From the NCBI GenBank assembly GCA_030280995.1, contig JASXTE010000005.1:26154501-26218500 (forward strand): a DNA stretch of 64,000 nucleotides, read 5' to 3'. Origin of the DNA: Hemileia vastatrix (taxonomy: Eukaryota > Basidiomycota > Pucciniomycetes > Pucciniales > Zaghouaniaceae). The position numbers were made by a program, and so were the translations under genes. The notes beneath the pieces are model-generated. The model made no database searches and was not told the origin of the DNA. It worked only from the letters and a program-made list of their open reading frames with translations. Shown one piece after another: positions 1-10,930 of this stretch (positions are counted from its first letter, which is position 1; each line of letters starts with the position of its first letter).

Positions 1-353
1 ATATTTTATTAGAATTAAATTATAACATGTATATATAGTTAATAGTGGTAAAGCTTCAGGTTAAATCATTATTATTGTACATTTCCTTATTTTTCTCAGT
101 AATCATTTCTAAAACTTAAATCTTTGATTATTGAGTTTCCAACCCTTTGTGAGATCTTAAGAATATTAATATTACCTTTAAATTATATTAGAATTCTTAT
201 TGAACATATCTTGAAGCAGTAGCTCTTCCTTTGAGTCATCTTCGAATCAGTTCCTCAAACATTTCCTCTGTGCTTTGAAGAAGTTTCTAAACTCCTCCCT
301 CCATCTCACTTCCAGTAACACCCTTGAACTTGTGCGTTGGTTGTCTGGTGACA
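1..353 (-). repeat. Partial LTR (same family as solo LTR 39134-39941)
   Basis: The reverse complement of this stretch matches the first ~350 bases of the 808-bp LTR at 39134-39941. Read on the minus strand it starts at 353 with TGTCACCAGACAACC and continues off the left window edge. It cuts into the gag-like frame at 354-678, so it is probably another insertion of the same LTR family. The far end and any target duplication are outside the window. Confidence 0.75.
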
Positions 354-678
354 AGTCTTGATGGATATTTATTGGCCATTTTCTGTTATCGGCATAGTAT
401 TCATCTTGGATAACTTTCCCAAGCAATTTTGGCACTTTCATAATCCACATCTGGAAGTTATCGCCGTTTGAGTTCAATTTAGGCGTTGCATCAATCCATG
501 ACTTTGCTTTAGTCAGTTTAGCAAATGTGTAATCTTTATCTCAACCTGTTTCAGTAAAGGTTGAAATTCTCGTCAGTTCCCTAGTTTCTGGTTCTTCCAG
601 TGCTGGATCAGCTGGAGGTGTTGGGATTGCATCTCCGGATCTTCTGCCAGGTCTTGACAACAATGATGGCCTCGACAT
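354..678 (-). pseudogene. Copia-type Gag N-terminal fragment, broken
   Basis: A minus-strand frame opens with ATG at 676-678 and runs about 105 codons to the edge of the LTR at 353. It has one in-frame TGA at 541-543. The downstream part reads WIDATPKLNSNGDNF and QMWIMKVPKLLGKVI, which resembles the N-terminal Gag region of Ty1/Copia polyproteins (a short peptide around 'KLNG.NF..W'). The frame is terminated by the LTR insertion. I see no matching pol nearby, so this is a fragment. Assignment to Copia rests on one short motif and is moderate. Confidence 0.5.
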
Positions 679-1497
679 TTAGATTTAATAAGAGAAAAAA
701 AATGAAAGAGAAAAAGATAAAAATATAAGGAAGAAAAAAAATAAGAGAAGAGAAAAAAAATTGTTAGAACTGTATGGAGAAAAACAAATTGTTTTTTTTT
801 ATTTTATTTAATTTATATTTTTTTTGAGACACAAACAGTGTTTTCGGCAATTGAGTGCGTCCACTACAAAAGAGTATAATACATTTCATTTTGAGCTATC
901 AAAATCAACCTAAGCAACTGTTTATGCTGGGATGAAACTTCTTTATTTTATTTATTTATTTTATGTTACTTTTTATTTATATATATAGTTGAAAGAATAA
1001 GAAAAAATATTGAAAGGAAAAATTGTTGATGTTGTTTTTGTATATAGCGAGTATAGAGAGTAATTGAAGATAAGAAAGGGAATGGATGAAGTGAAAATGA
1101 AAGTGAGAAAGAAAGGAGAAAAGGAAGAAAGAAAAAAAATAAAAAAAACATGATAAATAAACCTCCAAGGTAAGGACACCCGTATGATGAAAAATTTATA
1201 GATTTATTGTAGTCGGGAAAAGCCCATAACCTGTGATGGTAGTTTCTTCTAATACCAAGGGTTTATTGCTTATGTCCGTCGTCATGACTATATACATTTG
1301 TTATGTTATGTTATGTTATGTAGTTGAGTACTTAGTTATGTATTAGATGTCACACATCGACACAAATATCAACAACCACTCTACTTCACTTTTGACGCAA
1401 AAGTCTTACACATCCTGTCAGTCAAAAAAAACTTAAAACTTGTACAAAAACATTGACGATTTGTCAGTAGTGCCAGTTCTTGTCGTATTTTTGCACT
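679..1497. other. Noncoding AT-rich spacer with purine tracts
   Basis: No supported gene. There are purine-rich tracts at about 690-780 and 1000-1150 on the plus strand, a run of T/A around 790-830, and a short TTATG microsatellite near 1297-1320. The open frames here are low-complexity (F/S/L rich) shadows of the purine tracts. Confidence 0.6.
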
Positions 1498-1502
1498 AAA
1501 AG

Positions 1503-1615
1503 TGTTATGTGCTTAGGCACCTTATGTACATAGTCATTTGAGATATAGACTGTAGTCGCGGCGTCCCCTGTTCTCCGGTTCTTTCCGGAGTTCTACAGGC
1601 TGACACCGTGCTACA
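1503..1615 (+). repeat. 113-bp solo LTR of Copia-1 family
   Basis: This 113-bp block starts TGTTATGTGC and ends GTGCTACA. It is the reverse complement of the LTRs at 5589-5701 and 25174-25286, which are also exactly 113 bp. It is flanked by a perfect 5-bp duplication AAAAG (1498-1502 and 1616-1620), which shows it is a complete solo LTR. Inside is a 6-bp-stem hairpin, CTCCGG/CCGGAG. Confidence 0.9.
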
Positions 1616-1620
1616 AAAAG

Positions 1621-1890
1621 TGCTGGGTAACTCTGCCCACATTTTTTGTTTTTGCACAAACGGTTTCTAATATAGCTGTACTTTTCATCTTTCGTTACTA
1701 TGTAAAATCTTTTTTGACGTGCATACAAGACGTCGGCTCCAGTGGCGGGCTGTCATAACCCAGATTCACTAGGTGCTGTTAATGTCCTTGTTGGATATAC
1801 AGTAGATGTTAAAGAGTCAAACAGTTTTAACACTTTTTGTTTTACTCATGACTTTTTGCCCTGTGAAATTATTAGTTTCTCGGTGCCAGA
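1621..1890. other. Noncoding spacer
   Basis: No gene or repeat recognised. The short frames in it show no protein-like features. Confidence 0.5.
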
Positions 1891-1892
1891 TA

Positions 1893-2024
1893 CAGCTAAT
1901 CCTGGAAAGCTTGCGGTTGTCTTGCCTCTCATCTCCCGCCCAAAGCACAGGTCAGCTGCCCTAAACTCATAATTTTGGCGGGAGATAGGATGGAAGATAA
2001 CCGCAAGCTTTCCAGGATTAGCTG
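1893..2024. mobile_element. MITE 1, Tc1/mariner-type (132 bp)
   Basis: A 132-bp element flanked by TA (1891-1892 and 2025-2026). Its terminal inverted repeats of about 50 bp start CAGCTAATCCTGGAAAGC and continue through the CTCCCGCC segment with a few mismatches. TA flanks and CAG ends fit a Tc1/mariner-mobilised MITE. It has no coding capacity. Confidence 0.8.
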
Positions 2025-2085
2025 TATCAAGATGGATATGTGCGTTTGTAAACTGATGAAATTGTGAATATTTTCAAGGGAGGTA

Positions 2086-2324
2086 CATTGTCTCAATCTT
2101 TAAGACAAAAATGAAATTTTTTGAAAATTTAAAAGTTGAGCTGCAGCATATTTTGACATCTTCGATTCATTTTGTGGAAATTGGGTTGATTTCTCTCTTG
2201 TTTCGCCCCTCTAATGTCACAAAATGAATTGAAGATGTCAAAAAAATATTGCAGCTTAACTTTTGGGCTGTCAATAAATTTTCAAAAAATTTCATTTTTG
2301 TCTCAATATTTACGGGTTTGACTG
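2086..2324. mobile_element. MITE 2, long inverted repeat (about 239 bp)
   Basis: Two arms of roughly 90 bases are inverted copies. They share GACAAAAATGAAATTTTTTG and the GACATCTTC/ATTCATTTTGT segment. The right end reads ACTGTA, i.e. a TA-flanked CAGT terminus; the left end is diverged (TACATTG). It is best explained as an old Tc1/mariner-type MITE of a different family from MITE 1. Confidence 0.65.
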
Positions 2325-2403
2325 TACTAACTTGTACTGTAATTTTTCAAAAATTATGTAGATTTCTTGAATACATGGAGTACCTCGAAACGCTATTTAG
2401 ATA

Positions 2404-2525
2404 CAGTAAAACCTGAAAAGCTTGCGGGTTTCTCGTCTCCGATCCCCTACCAAAATACATGAGTTTAAGTCACTTTTGACAGGGAATAAGTGACAACAAA
2501 ACCGCAAGCTTTTCCGGTTTAGCAG
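2404..2525. mobile_element. MITE 3, relative of MITE 1 (122 bp)
   Basis: TA-flanked (2402-2403 and 2526-2527) with inverted ends that share the core GAAAAGCTTGCGG. The core AAAGCTTGCGG is the same as in MITE 1, but the terminal bases have diverged. The copy is non-coding. Confidence 0.7.
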
Positions 2526-2526
2526 T

Positions 2527-2910
2527 ACCTCGATACTCTAGTGTATGTCAATTGACTTGTGTCTTTCTAGTTTTCTCTCTATTTTTTCATAAAATCTCAC
2601 CCAACGAAGGGGCATGAAGGAAAAAACGTATATTAAGTAGAGCACTGGGGAAGGGGTAAACTGTGCAATGGAAGGTCGAACATCTAACTGAATTTGCTTC
2701 AACTTAATTATTTACAATTTCATCATCAACAAATATTCTCTCCTTCTAAGTTTTCATTCTTTAAGTATTGTTCGAGCCTCTCTCCTCTAGATTAAACTCC
2801 TTTATTTTTTTTCTCTCCCTTTGAATTTTTCGGCCCTGGAAACCTTTGCATCCACCACCCCTCCATAATACATTTTGCTTTTCGTATTTATTTCGTGGGA
2901 AAGACAGATC
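2527..2910 (+). other. 5' flank of the host-like gene
   Basis: No coding sequence. Pyrimidine-rich stretches at about 2740-2830 precede the ATG at 2911, as is common upstream of fungal genes. No clear TATA box. Confidence 0.4.
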
Positions 2911-5079
2911 ATGACCTCTAACGTGCAACCTGTTGGCTTTGATAATTCAGATTTTACAATTCTAGATGAGCAGCGTAAGTTAATTTTATTATTATATCTG
3001 TATTTTATTTCATCAAAAATTTTAGGAGGAATATTAACCCTCACTGAGCTAATTATGGTAGAACCACCAAGTATTGTTACAGTTGAATCTTCTGGCCCTA
3101 CAACGTTACCTTTTCCTGCCGGATTTCTATCTGAAACAAATTTCCAGTATGTTGCGTTTTACTTCCTTAAAATCAGGAGTAATTATCCGATACTGATGCT
3201 TTTTTTAAGAGGAAAACAATCGAAAGCTGATGCCAATCACTTTTCAATTTGGGGTTCTTTGACTGCTGATTATTCTTCGATGATGTCTGGTACAAAAACG
3301 AAGACTGCTTTCCTATTGCAGCCTACATCCTCCGTTTCATCCCATTGGTCTTCTTTATTTCCAGTAGCCACTACGAGTCCTACTAGTATCACCGTCCCCT
3401 CAGAAGTTTCAAACCCAACATCTTCAGACGCAGTTTCCGGAATTTCATCATCTGTTGTTTTTACAATTCTGGGATGCGGAATAATTTTGCTCAGCGGAAT
3501 TCTAATGTCTATTTGGTTTTTCTTTAAGCACAGAAAAGGTTAGTCCACAAGTGTATTTTCCTAAATGTTTCTCAAGATAAAATGCCAACTCAAGAAGGTT
3601 TTTTTAATAATCTCAGCTAGCAATGCACCAAGCACCTCAAGTTTTTGTGGGTCTGATAAATATTCAGGATTGGGTTGCAAAGCTGTTCAATACCCAAAGA
3701 CGAGTTTTTCCTCTCCTCCTCAACCTTTTGCCTTTAGTCTGAGAGAGGACCTTTTAGAAAGTCAAGCTGTTGAAAAATATCATTATCCAACTTTAGATAA
3801 TCCTTCTTTGTCACCGAGCGTTCACCCACTAATCTTTCCAAGCCCTATACATTTAAATAAAGTAAACCGTCCATCTGACGAGCAAGATTCAAAAAAAAAC
3901 GAAACCGAAATTGATACTCAAAAATTGGCTTTTTACTCGAATTTGGACTTTGGCCCCAGCGTTACAGCCATTACGAAAGATTACAATAGGATCAACGATG
4001 AAGGATTTGAAGTTGAAAGACCTGACGTTTCTGATGAGCCCACTAAAATGCAATCACGTGAGATATCTAAAAGTGTTAATATTTCTATATCAGAGAGTTT
4101 GTCAAAGCCGAATGATTTGCTATCTTCGAAGAGAAAGTTAGAGTGTAAGCACCAATCATTTAAGAAAATTAATGAAGAAAAGTGGACATTAAAAATCATT
4201 TTTTCGTCAGTGAAACAGCTGTCCGATCAGAACGACCCCCACCAATCTCAATTTTTGCCCATGCCTCATCCTTTCACCAGTAATCATCGTTCTGCTGTCG
4301 AAGCAAACAGTGAATTCAGGTCTTTTGGTTCGGGCGCAGGCTTGGCCAAGGCCGTCGAAGTTGAGGATCAAGATAACATACAAGACATGTCACCGGGATC
4401 CACTGAGTCGCGCCTTTGTTCTCCAAGTAATTTTGGCTTGTCTAGTCATAATTCTTCACGAGATGGAAGCCAAGAAAGTTTGTCCTATCTTGAAACTGTT
4501 ATTAGGAACGAGGAAATTCAGAACCGGTCTGTGAACACTCGTTTGGAGATATTATCTCCTCATTCTGACAGTCAAGATTCGCCTTCAGGAAATGTTACCA
4601 AAAAAGAGGGAAACAAAAAAAAACATTTCAACACTGGTATATGTTCTGTTACAAGTGTTGAACCAGAAATGGATCACTCATATAATACAGCAGGCTCCTC
4701 GCCTTTCTTAACTCTTGAGGCTTCATCAATGATTCTACAACATGAATTTGAGAGACATGATTCTTCTGTTGATCCTATGACGCTACCGGCATTTGACTCT
4801 CCATCGTTGGATGGCACAGGATTGCTTACTAACCAGATTAAGAATTTGACCAACAAGATAGTTGGTTCCGATGATGAAATCAGTCAGCAACACAAGCCCA
4901 ATTCTTCAGCCTCTATAGATTTGATGAAAACCTCGAGCCCAATTCAAGTTACAGTCGACAAGGTTACCACTGTTTCTTACGATTCTAATCCAGATTGTAC
5001 CCCTCAAGATTTAAATGACAATTCAATCACTCTGCTCACAGATGTCGCTACTTCTTCCCAATCGGAAAGCTTCATTTAA
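2911..5079 (+). CDS. Four-exon gene: single-pass membrane protein with long Ser-rich tail, function unknown
   Basis: Exons 2911-2974, 3026-3146, 3210-3538 and 3617-5079 join into 1977 bases, encoding 658 residues with a stop at 5077-5079. All three introns (51, 63 and 78 bp) have GT-AG ends: donors GTAAGT, GTATGT and GTTAGT, with a CTGAT branch site in the second, and the frame is kept across each. The first ~140 residues are Ser/Thr-rich with no clear signal peptide. One hydrophobic segment follows at about residues 145-167 (FTILGCGIILLSGILMSIWF) and then a KHRK stop-transfer cluster. The ~490-residue tail is Ser/Pro/Asp-rich without a recognisable domain. The layout resembles fungal Mid2/Wsc-type or other type I/III plasma-membrane sensors, but no family motif is visible. 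ATG 2911 was chosen because the frame upstream opens only at non-ATG codons; an upstream exon carrying a signal peptide cannot be excluded. This is the only clearly non-transposon gene in the window. Confidence 0.7.
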
Positions 5080-5588
5080 AAGGATGAAAATCTTTGACAT
5101 CTCATTACGAAGATGATATCACTGCAAGACGCCACGGGAAACACGAAACTGATTTTTTGTTCCGCAAGTGTAGAGCAGCAAAGTACTATAGGAATATGAT
5201 CCCTCCAAAAGGAATGATTATTTAATTTTTCAGTCATTTCTTCACGATTCTCGAAATAGCTATGAAGTGAAAAGTCATTCCACTGAAAAGGAGGCTTTTC
5301 GATTTATACACCATCACTCATTCCGATAAACTAAACCCGAAATCTTCTGTGTTCAATTTTGCAAATTTTTGAGAAATTTTTGTGTCTAGATTTTATGAAC
5401 AATTTTTGGTTTTGTGAAAATCCATAAAAAAAAAAAATGTTTAGTACTAGTAAAGTAAATTAACATTGTTATATGAGCCGCGTCAGTATTCTCTTAGAGG
5501 AACCCAATTTTTCATTACTCACCTATAAGAAGCGTCTCAGTATCTTTCACTATGCACCAAGTAAGATATCATTAATGGAGGGATATTC
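5080..5588. other. 3' flank of host-like gene, noncoding
   Basis: AT-rich, with no supported gene. An A-run (about 5427-5438) and AATAAA-like sequences are compatible with 3' end processing of the upstream gene. The last five bases, TATTC (5584-5588), are the target duplication of Copia-1. Confidence 0.5.
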
Positions 5589-5701
5589 TGTAGCACGGTG
5601 TCAGCCTGTAGAACTCCGGAAAGAACCGGAGAACAGGGGACGCCGCGACTACAGACTATAACACAAATGACTATGTACATAAGGTGTCTAAGCACATAAC
5701 A
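5589..5701 (-). repeat. Copia-1 3' LTR (113 bp)
   Basis: Starts (minus) TGTTATGTGC and ends CTACA. It differs at very few positions from the 5' LTR. The TATTC duplication lies at its left edge. Contains the CTCCGG/CCGGAG hairpin. Confidence 0.9.
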
Positions 5702-5711
5702 TCCCCCCCAT
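5702..5711 (-). other. Copia-1 polypurine tract
   Basis: Immediately upstream of the 3' LTR on the minus strand lies ATGGGGGGGA, a G-rich polypurine tract in the position expected for plus-strand priming. Confidence 0.75.
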
Positions 5712-5863
5712 ATGGTCACTTAAATTATCCCAGTCTGATTATCCTCCTCACTTGTAATTAACCATCACAAAAAAAGAAAAATTAAAGAAAATGAAAAGAG
5801 ATGTAAAAGAGAAAAAACAGAAATAAGAAAGAAAAGAAATAATCCCCCCCATTCCACCATATT

Positions 5864-7157
5864 TCACCATACACAGACATCTTTCCTTTTGTTGAAAGTT
5901 AGAGATGGGCCCAGTGCTTTGGTAAGAATATCAGCATGCATTTTTGCAGTTGGAACCCATTCTAGAAAAGCTTTCTTAAGAAAGAGCTGTTCATTTACCA
6001 AGTAGTAACATCTGCTAATATGTCTTGTCCTCTTTTCTCCAGGATTATTTTTTTCATTGGAGACAGCCCCTTTATTGTCACAGTGAAGCCTGACAGGTGG
6101 AAAATCAGGGTATAGATCTTGATGCAAGTTTGAGATCCAAATTGCATCCTTCATTCCACTACTAAGAGAAACATATTCAGCTGTCATAGAAGAGTCACTA
6201 ACAGTTAGTTGCCGTCTTGATGTCCATACAACAGGGCAGCCATTGAGCAGTAAAAGATGACCAGATTGAGCTCTGGCAAACTCTTTGTTGTTCCATGTGG
6301 CATCAGTGTAAGAGAGCGATTCAAGGGGGCTGTCTCTATCAGGATGAATGTGGAAAGAAAGTTTAGCCGTGTACTGTACATAGCGTAATAGGTGATTGAG
6401 TGCCATCCAATGAGTTGCTGTTGGTTTTGAAGAGAATCTAGAAAGGAAATTTACTGGGAAAGAAAGGTCAGGCCTAGTTGCCACTGCCACATAGCTGAGA
6501 GCACCTAGGATAGAAAGATATTTAGTAGTGTCAATAGTGTCCTCATCATCTGTTGCTGTCCTGATTTTTAGTTGCTGAGGTAGTGGAGATCTGGTGACCA
6601 ATCCTGAAGGGTTGTGTTCTCTTAAAATCTTGTTAATAAGTTGAAAATTGTTGAGATTAAAGCCTTCAGGGACTTCTTCAATACCTACACCTACAATGCC
6701 ATTCAACTTTTCATTCCATTTTACTTTCAATGACCCATCTAAACCATCCTCCAGCTCCTTTAACACCTCCTCACTACTACCAGTCACAATTCCATCATCA
6801 ACATGTATCCAAACTACACCCAAACAACATTTCTTCCTCAAGACATAGAAACTTTTGTCGTATTGGCTAGCTTTATATCCTAAAGAGTCAAGTTTGTCAG
6901 CAATGTGTAACCACCAACATCTTGCTGCCTGCTTGGTGCCATATAGAGCTTTCTTCAGGCGGAGGGCACTGTCTTTATCCTTCAGTTGATAACCTTCAGG
7001 AGGACGTACCCATATAGCTTCATCAATTGGGCTATGAAGATAGGCTGCTGTGACATCAAAAGACTTTACAGACCACTTGTGATATGCTGCAAGAGTCAGT
7101 AGAACACGTTGTGATGCAATAGTTGCAGTGGGAGCAAAAAGTTCAGTAAAGTCAATG
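5864..7157 (-). pseudogene. Copia-1 pol, C-terminal part: RT (from DFTELFAP) and RNase H
   Basis: An open frame of about 430 codons carries the Copia RT from DFTELFAPTA through the polymerase motif WIHVDDGIV, then the connection region and RNase H (SYTDATW, TAEYVSLS, LHCDNKGAV, KTRHI-like RTRHIS) and the C-terminal DILTKALGP signature. Its true upstream half is at 21638-21900. The DNA transposon at 7158-21637 landed between QQYGI and DFTELF. The first codons past 7157 belong to that transposon's end. Within this half no stop is seen, so it decayed less than the gag-integrase half. Confidence 0.9.
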
Positions 7158-7203
7158 CACCAGGTCAAAAGTTAGACGACTTGCAGTCAAGTGGTTTTTC
7201 AGG
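7158..7203 (+). repeat. CACTA-like left TIR
   Basis: Begins CACCAGGTCAAAAG and pairs with the inverted copy at 21592-21637. The two copies differ at scattered single positions. Confidence 0.85.
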
Positions 7204-8149
7204 TATCTTAAAGTAACATCAGATGTAACCTTTGAAGGAAATTTTTTGCTTAAAGTAGTTACAAGCCAAACCAAAACTGTGAATGTCACTGTACCAAAAA
7301 AAAAAAAAATTAGAAAAATTATATCTCAATGCTTATTGTTGAAGCTGTCTATCTGATTTGAACTTGAGTAATTTTCAAAAAATTTGCCTTAGTTCTATAT
7401 TAGCTTCATTTTCCAGGCAAGAAGTCCTTCATACTAAGTTCCTTTACAACATTTACTTCAGGCCATGCAATACCTTTTCATAATTTTCTTTCTGCAGGCT
7501 GGAAACATAGACTTTACCAGGACAAAATTCAATGAAAGAACATATAAAATTCTCATACCCTGTTTTTGTGAAGGAACTGTGGGTTTAATTTAATCATTGA
7601 AAATTTTACTACATGAAATAATATAATATTATTAATTTTACCATATTTTCAAAATGAATTCTAGAAAATAATGTGAAATTTTTTAAATTACTTGATGAAT
7701 TTTTTATGGTATAAGAGTTAGAATCTCAATTTAAAAATAGACTTATACTTGAAATTTTATAAATATATATATATATATAAGAATGCACTCATTCAGATTA
7801 ATCTGAAACCTGTAATTTTTAAAATTGAATCATAGTTTCAGGAATATACTTCACCATAATCTAAAAAAAATAGATAAGTTGATCATTTGAGGTTTTACCC
7901 TATAGTGATAAACAAAAGGATTTGAAAAAAAATATGAAAGAGCAGATAAAAATATAAATAGGCAAGAAAAAAGTGTACTTTCACCAAACATAACTAGCTA
8001 ATAAGGCACTTATAGTACTCAATCTGATTTTATTTAAACTTTTTAATAATTATTTTAGTTAAAGGGTAGTTTTAGAAACTTAGGGAGGGGAAATTTAAAG
8101 TATTTAAACAGATTACATGTATGCTCTATGCTATGATGAAAAATAAGGA
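7204..8149. other. Noncoding interior of CACTA-like element
   Basis: AT-rich; no gene supported. A short TA dinucleotide run sits near 7764-7779. Confidence 0.5.
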
Positions 8150-8520
8150 TTAAAACTAGAATTCTTTTTTGTTAAAAACAGTACAGCTGCAGTTAGTATA
8201 AATAAATGAGACAATTTATCCTTCTGTAAAAACTCAAGCTGTTCTGCTTTCAAACTAGCTTGACTTTTACAATAGTAAAGTTCTATAAAAGTTGATAAAT
8301 CTTCTAAAATGACCTTTTTCTCAGTATCAAAAATGAACTACTCTGTCACAGACAAAATATAATTATGTGTTTCTTCTAGAAAGACTTTTGGAAGTTTCCC
8401 AGTAAAAAATTCTTCAACAATATCATCCATAGGAAAACTCCTGGGCCCTGAAAAAGGCTGAACACCTTCCATTTCTGGGGGTTTAGGGACCTTCAATTTT
8501 TGATCAACCTTTTCCTGATA
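8150..8520 (-). pseudogene. Degenerate coding trace in CACTA-like element
   Basis: On the minus strand one frame reads plausibly for about 115 codons with a single stop near 8340. It contains PKPPEMEGVQPFSGPRS, then MDDIVEEFFTGKLPKVF, then EDLSTFIELYYCKSQASL. It is hydrophilic and protein-like, unlike the surrounding sequence, but I do not recognise the family. It may be part of an accessory protein of the CACTA-like element; this is inference from position. Confidence 0.35.
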
Positions 8521-9229
8521 GCTTACTTATATTTTTGAGATTGAAAACTTGAAAGAAATTTAGACAACCACCCTTTTTTAAGTTTATTTAAACGTCAATT
8601 AAAGCAAGCACTCCTCCATAGGATTGGAGTTATGACACTACTCCCATCCTGTCTTTCCTCAGTATCAGAGTGAATACAGATATCTTTAAAAAATCCAGTA
8701 ATTTCAGGGACCAAAAAATATATATAAATTTTGATTATTCCATCACACAACTTAAAAAATGTGATGTTAATTTATAATAACTATTTCAGAGCTATATAAA
8801 CAATACTATTAATTCTCTTCTTTTAGAAAGTTTAACTTCAATTTTTTCAGATTCACCTTTTCTATCTTTTAAGAATAGGTTTATTTATCATTAGCTATAT
8901 AAGAAAATTTATTAGCTTCTCATGTGCTGCACCTCTGAAGAGATCTGAAAACTGCCTCATCTATAATACTTTCATCTAAAATTGAAAAGTTCACCAAACC
9001 CTTCCCATAATTGCATTTCATCCATCCAATCACAATATAATTTACTATACAAGATATGTAAAACATGTAGCAACATGCTGCTACATGTTCTCCTACATAT
9101 GCTAACCAATATTTTTCAATCCAAAATAGTACCTTAATTATATGTTGGCACACTTTTGTACATACAAAATATCTACCATGTCCTCATGACATGATGCAGC
9201 GCATTTATTCATATTGCCAGGACATGGTA
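8521..9229. other. Noncoding interior of CACTA-like element
   Basis: AT-rich sequence with no recognisable gene. The first diffuse copies of the ATG(T)TGC palindromic motif appear near 9060-9100, ahead of the dense array. Confidence 0.45.
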
Positions 9230-10930
9230 AATTTGCCTAAAAATGAGGTGGAATGTTGCATCATCTTTTACTTTCTGGCAAATAGTGAAGGTAGTGGGTA
9301 GTGTAGTTGCTTACATGCATACTTGAGGCGACATGTCGCCTCATGTATGCATGTGGGCAACTTGCTTTCTCACATTGTAAAAATAAAAATTATACAAAAT
9401 AAAATTGAATAGTGTAATTGCATACATGAGGCAACATGTTGCCTCATGTATGCAATAACAGCAGTTCAGAAAAAAAAACAGGCAAAAGATGAGGCACCAT
9501 GTTGCCTCATCTTTTGCTTGTTGGTCAAAGGAAGATCCCACATACACTAGGCCATATTTGCATAAAGATGAGGTGGAATGTTGTGTCATCTTTTGCTTTC
9601 TGGAAAATAGTGAAGGTATGAGTAGGATAGTTGTTTACATGCATACATGAGGCGACATGTCACCTCATGTATGCAATTATAATATTATGTTTTTTTTGTA
9701 TTTTTTTTAAATGTGAGAAAGCAAGTTGCCCACATACATACATGAAGCAACATGTTGCCTCATTTATGCATGTAAAAAACTGCCCTACCCATTACCTTCA
9801 CTATGTGCCAGAAAGAAAAAGATGAGGCAACATTCCACATCATCTTTTTGAGAAAATATGGCCTAGTGTATGTGGCAACTTCCTTTGACCAACAAGCAAA
9901 AGATGAGGCAACATGGTGCCTCATCTTTTGCCTGTTTTTTTTCTGAGCTGCTGTTATTGCATACATGAGGCGACATGACGCCTCATGTATGCAATTACAA
10001 TATTTAATTTTATTTTGTATAATTTTTATTTTTACAATGTGAGAAAGCAAGTTTCCCACATGCATACATGAGGCGACATGTCGCCTCATGTATGCATGTA
10101 AGAAACTACACTACCAACTACCTTCACTATTTACCAGAAAGAAAAAGATGAGGTAACATTCCACCTCATCTTTATGAGAATGCACACTAATGTATGTTAC
10201 ATATGCCTTTGACCAACAAGCAAAATATGAGGCAACATGGAGCATCATCTTTTGCCTCTTTTTCTTCTGGGCTTCTGTTATTGCATACATGAGGTGACAT
10301 GTCGCCTCATGTATGCAATTAGAATATTAAGTTTTTTTTCATTTTTTTTCAATGTGAGAAAGAAAGTTTCCCACATGCATACATGAGGTGACATGTTGCC
10401 TCATCTATGCATGTAAGTAGCTACCCTACCAGTTAGCTTCACTATTTTACAGGAAGCAAAAGATGAGGCAAAATGCCACCTCATCTTTATTCCTATGCAC
10501 CCTAGTGTATTTCACATCTGCCTTTGACAAACAAGCAAAAGATGAGGCAACATTGTGCCTCATCTTTTACCTCTTTTTTTTCTGAGATTTTGTTATTGCA
10601 TACATGAGGTGACATGTAGTCATGTATGCAAAGTAAATATTTAGTTTTTATTTGTATTTTTTTTTCAATGTGAGAGAGCAAGTTGCCCACATGCATATAT
10701 GAGGCGACATGTCACCTCATGTATGCATGTAAGCAACTAACCTACCCATTAATTTCAATATTTACCAGAAAGCAAACAATGAGGCAGCATGCCACCTCAT
10801 ATTTATGCAGATGAACCCTAGTTTATGTCACATCTGCCTTTGACCAAAGAGTGAAATATGGGGCAACATGGTGCCTCATATTTTGCCTCTTTTTTTTTCT
10901 GAGCTGCTGTTATTGAAAACATGAGGCATC
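9230..10930. repeat. Array of about twenty perfect or near-perfect palindromes
   Basis: Two palindrome types alternate roughly every 60-110 bp. Type A has half-site GCATACATGAGGCGACA; the copy at 10058-10099 is a perfect 42-bp palindrome. Type B has half-site AAAAGATGAGGCAACAT. The spacers between them (for example GTGAGAAAGCAAGTT and CCTTTGACCAACAAGC) also repeat with a period near 320 bp, and the order flips near 9600, so the array is itself partly inverted. The ORFs seen here (for example 9760-10089 minus) are repeat shadows. The array lies inside the CACTA-like element. Confidence 0.85.

Noticed and set aside
9230..10930. CRISPR-like array
   Set aside because: The repeats are palindromes whose spacers are themselves repeated and the array inverts midway; no cas genes and the genome is eukaryotic.
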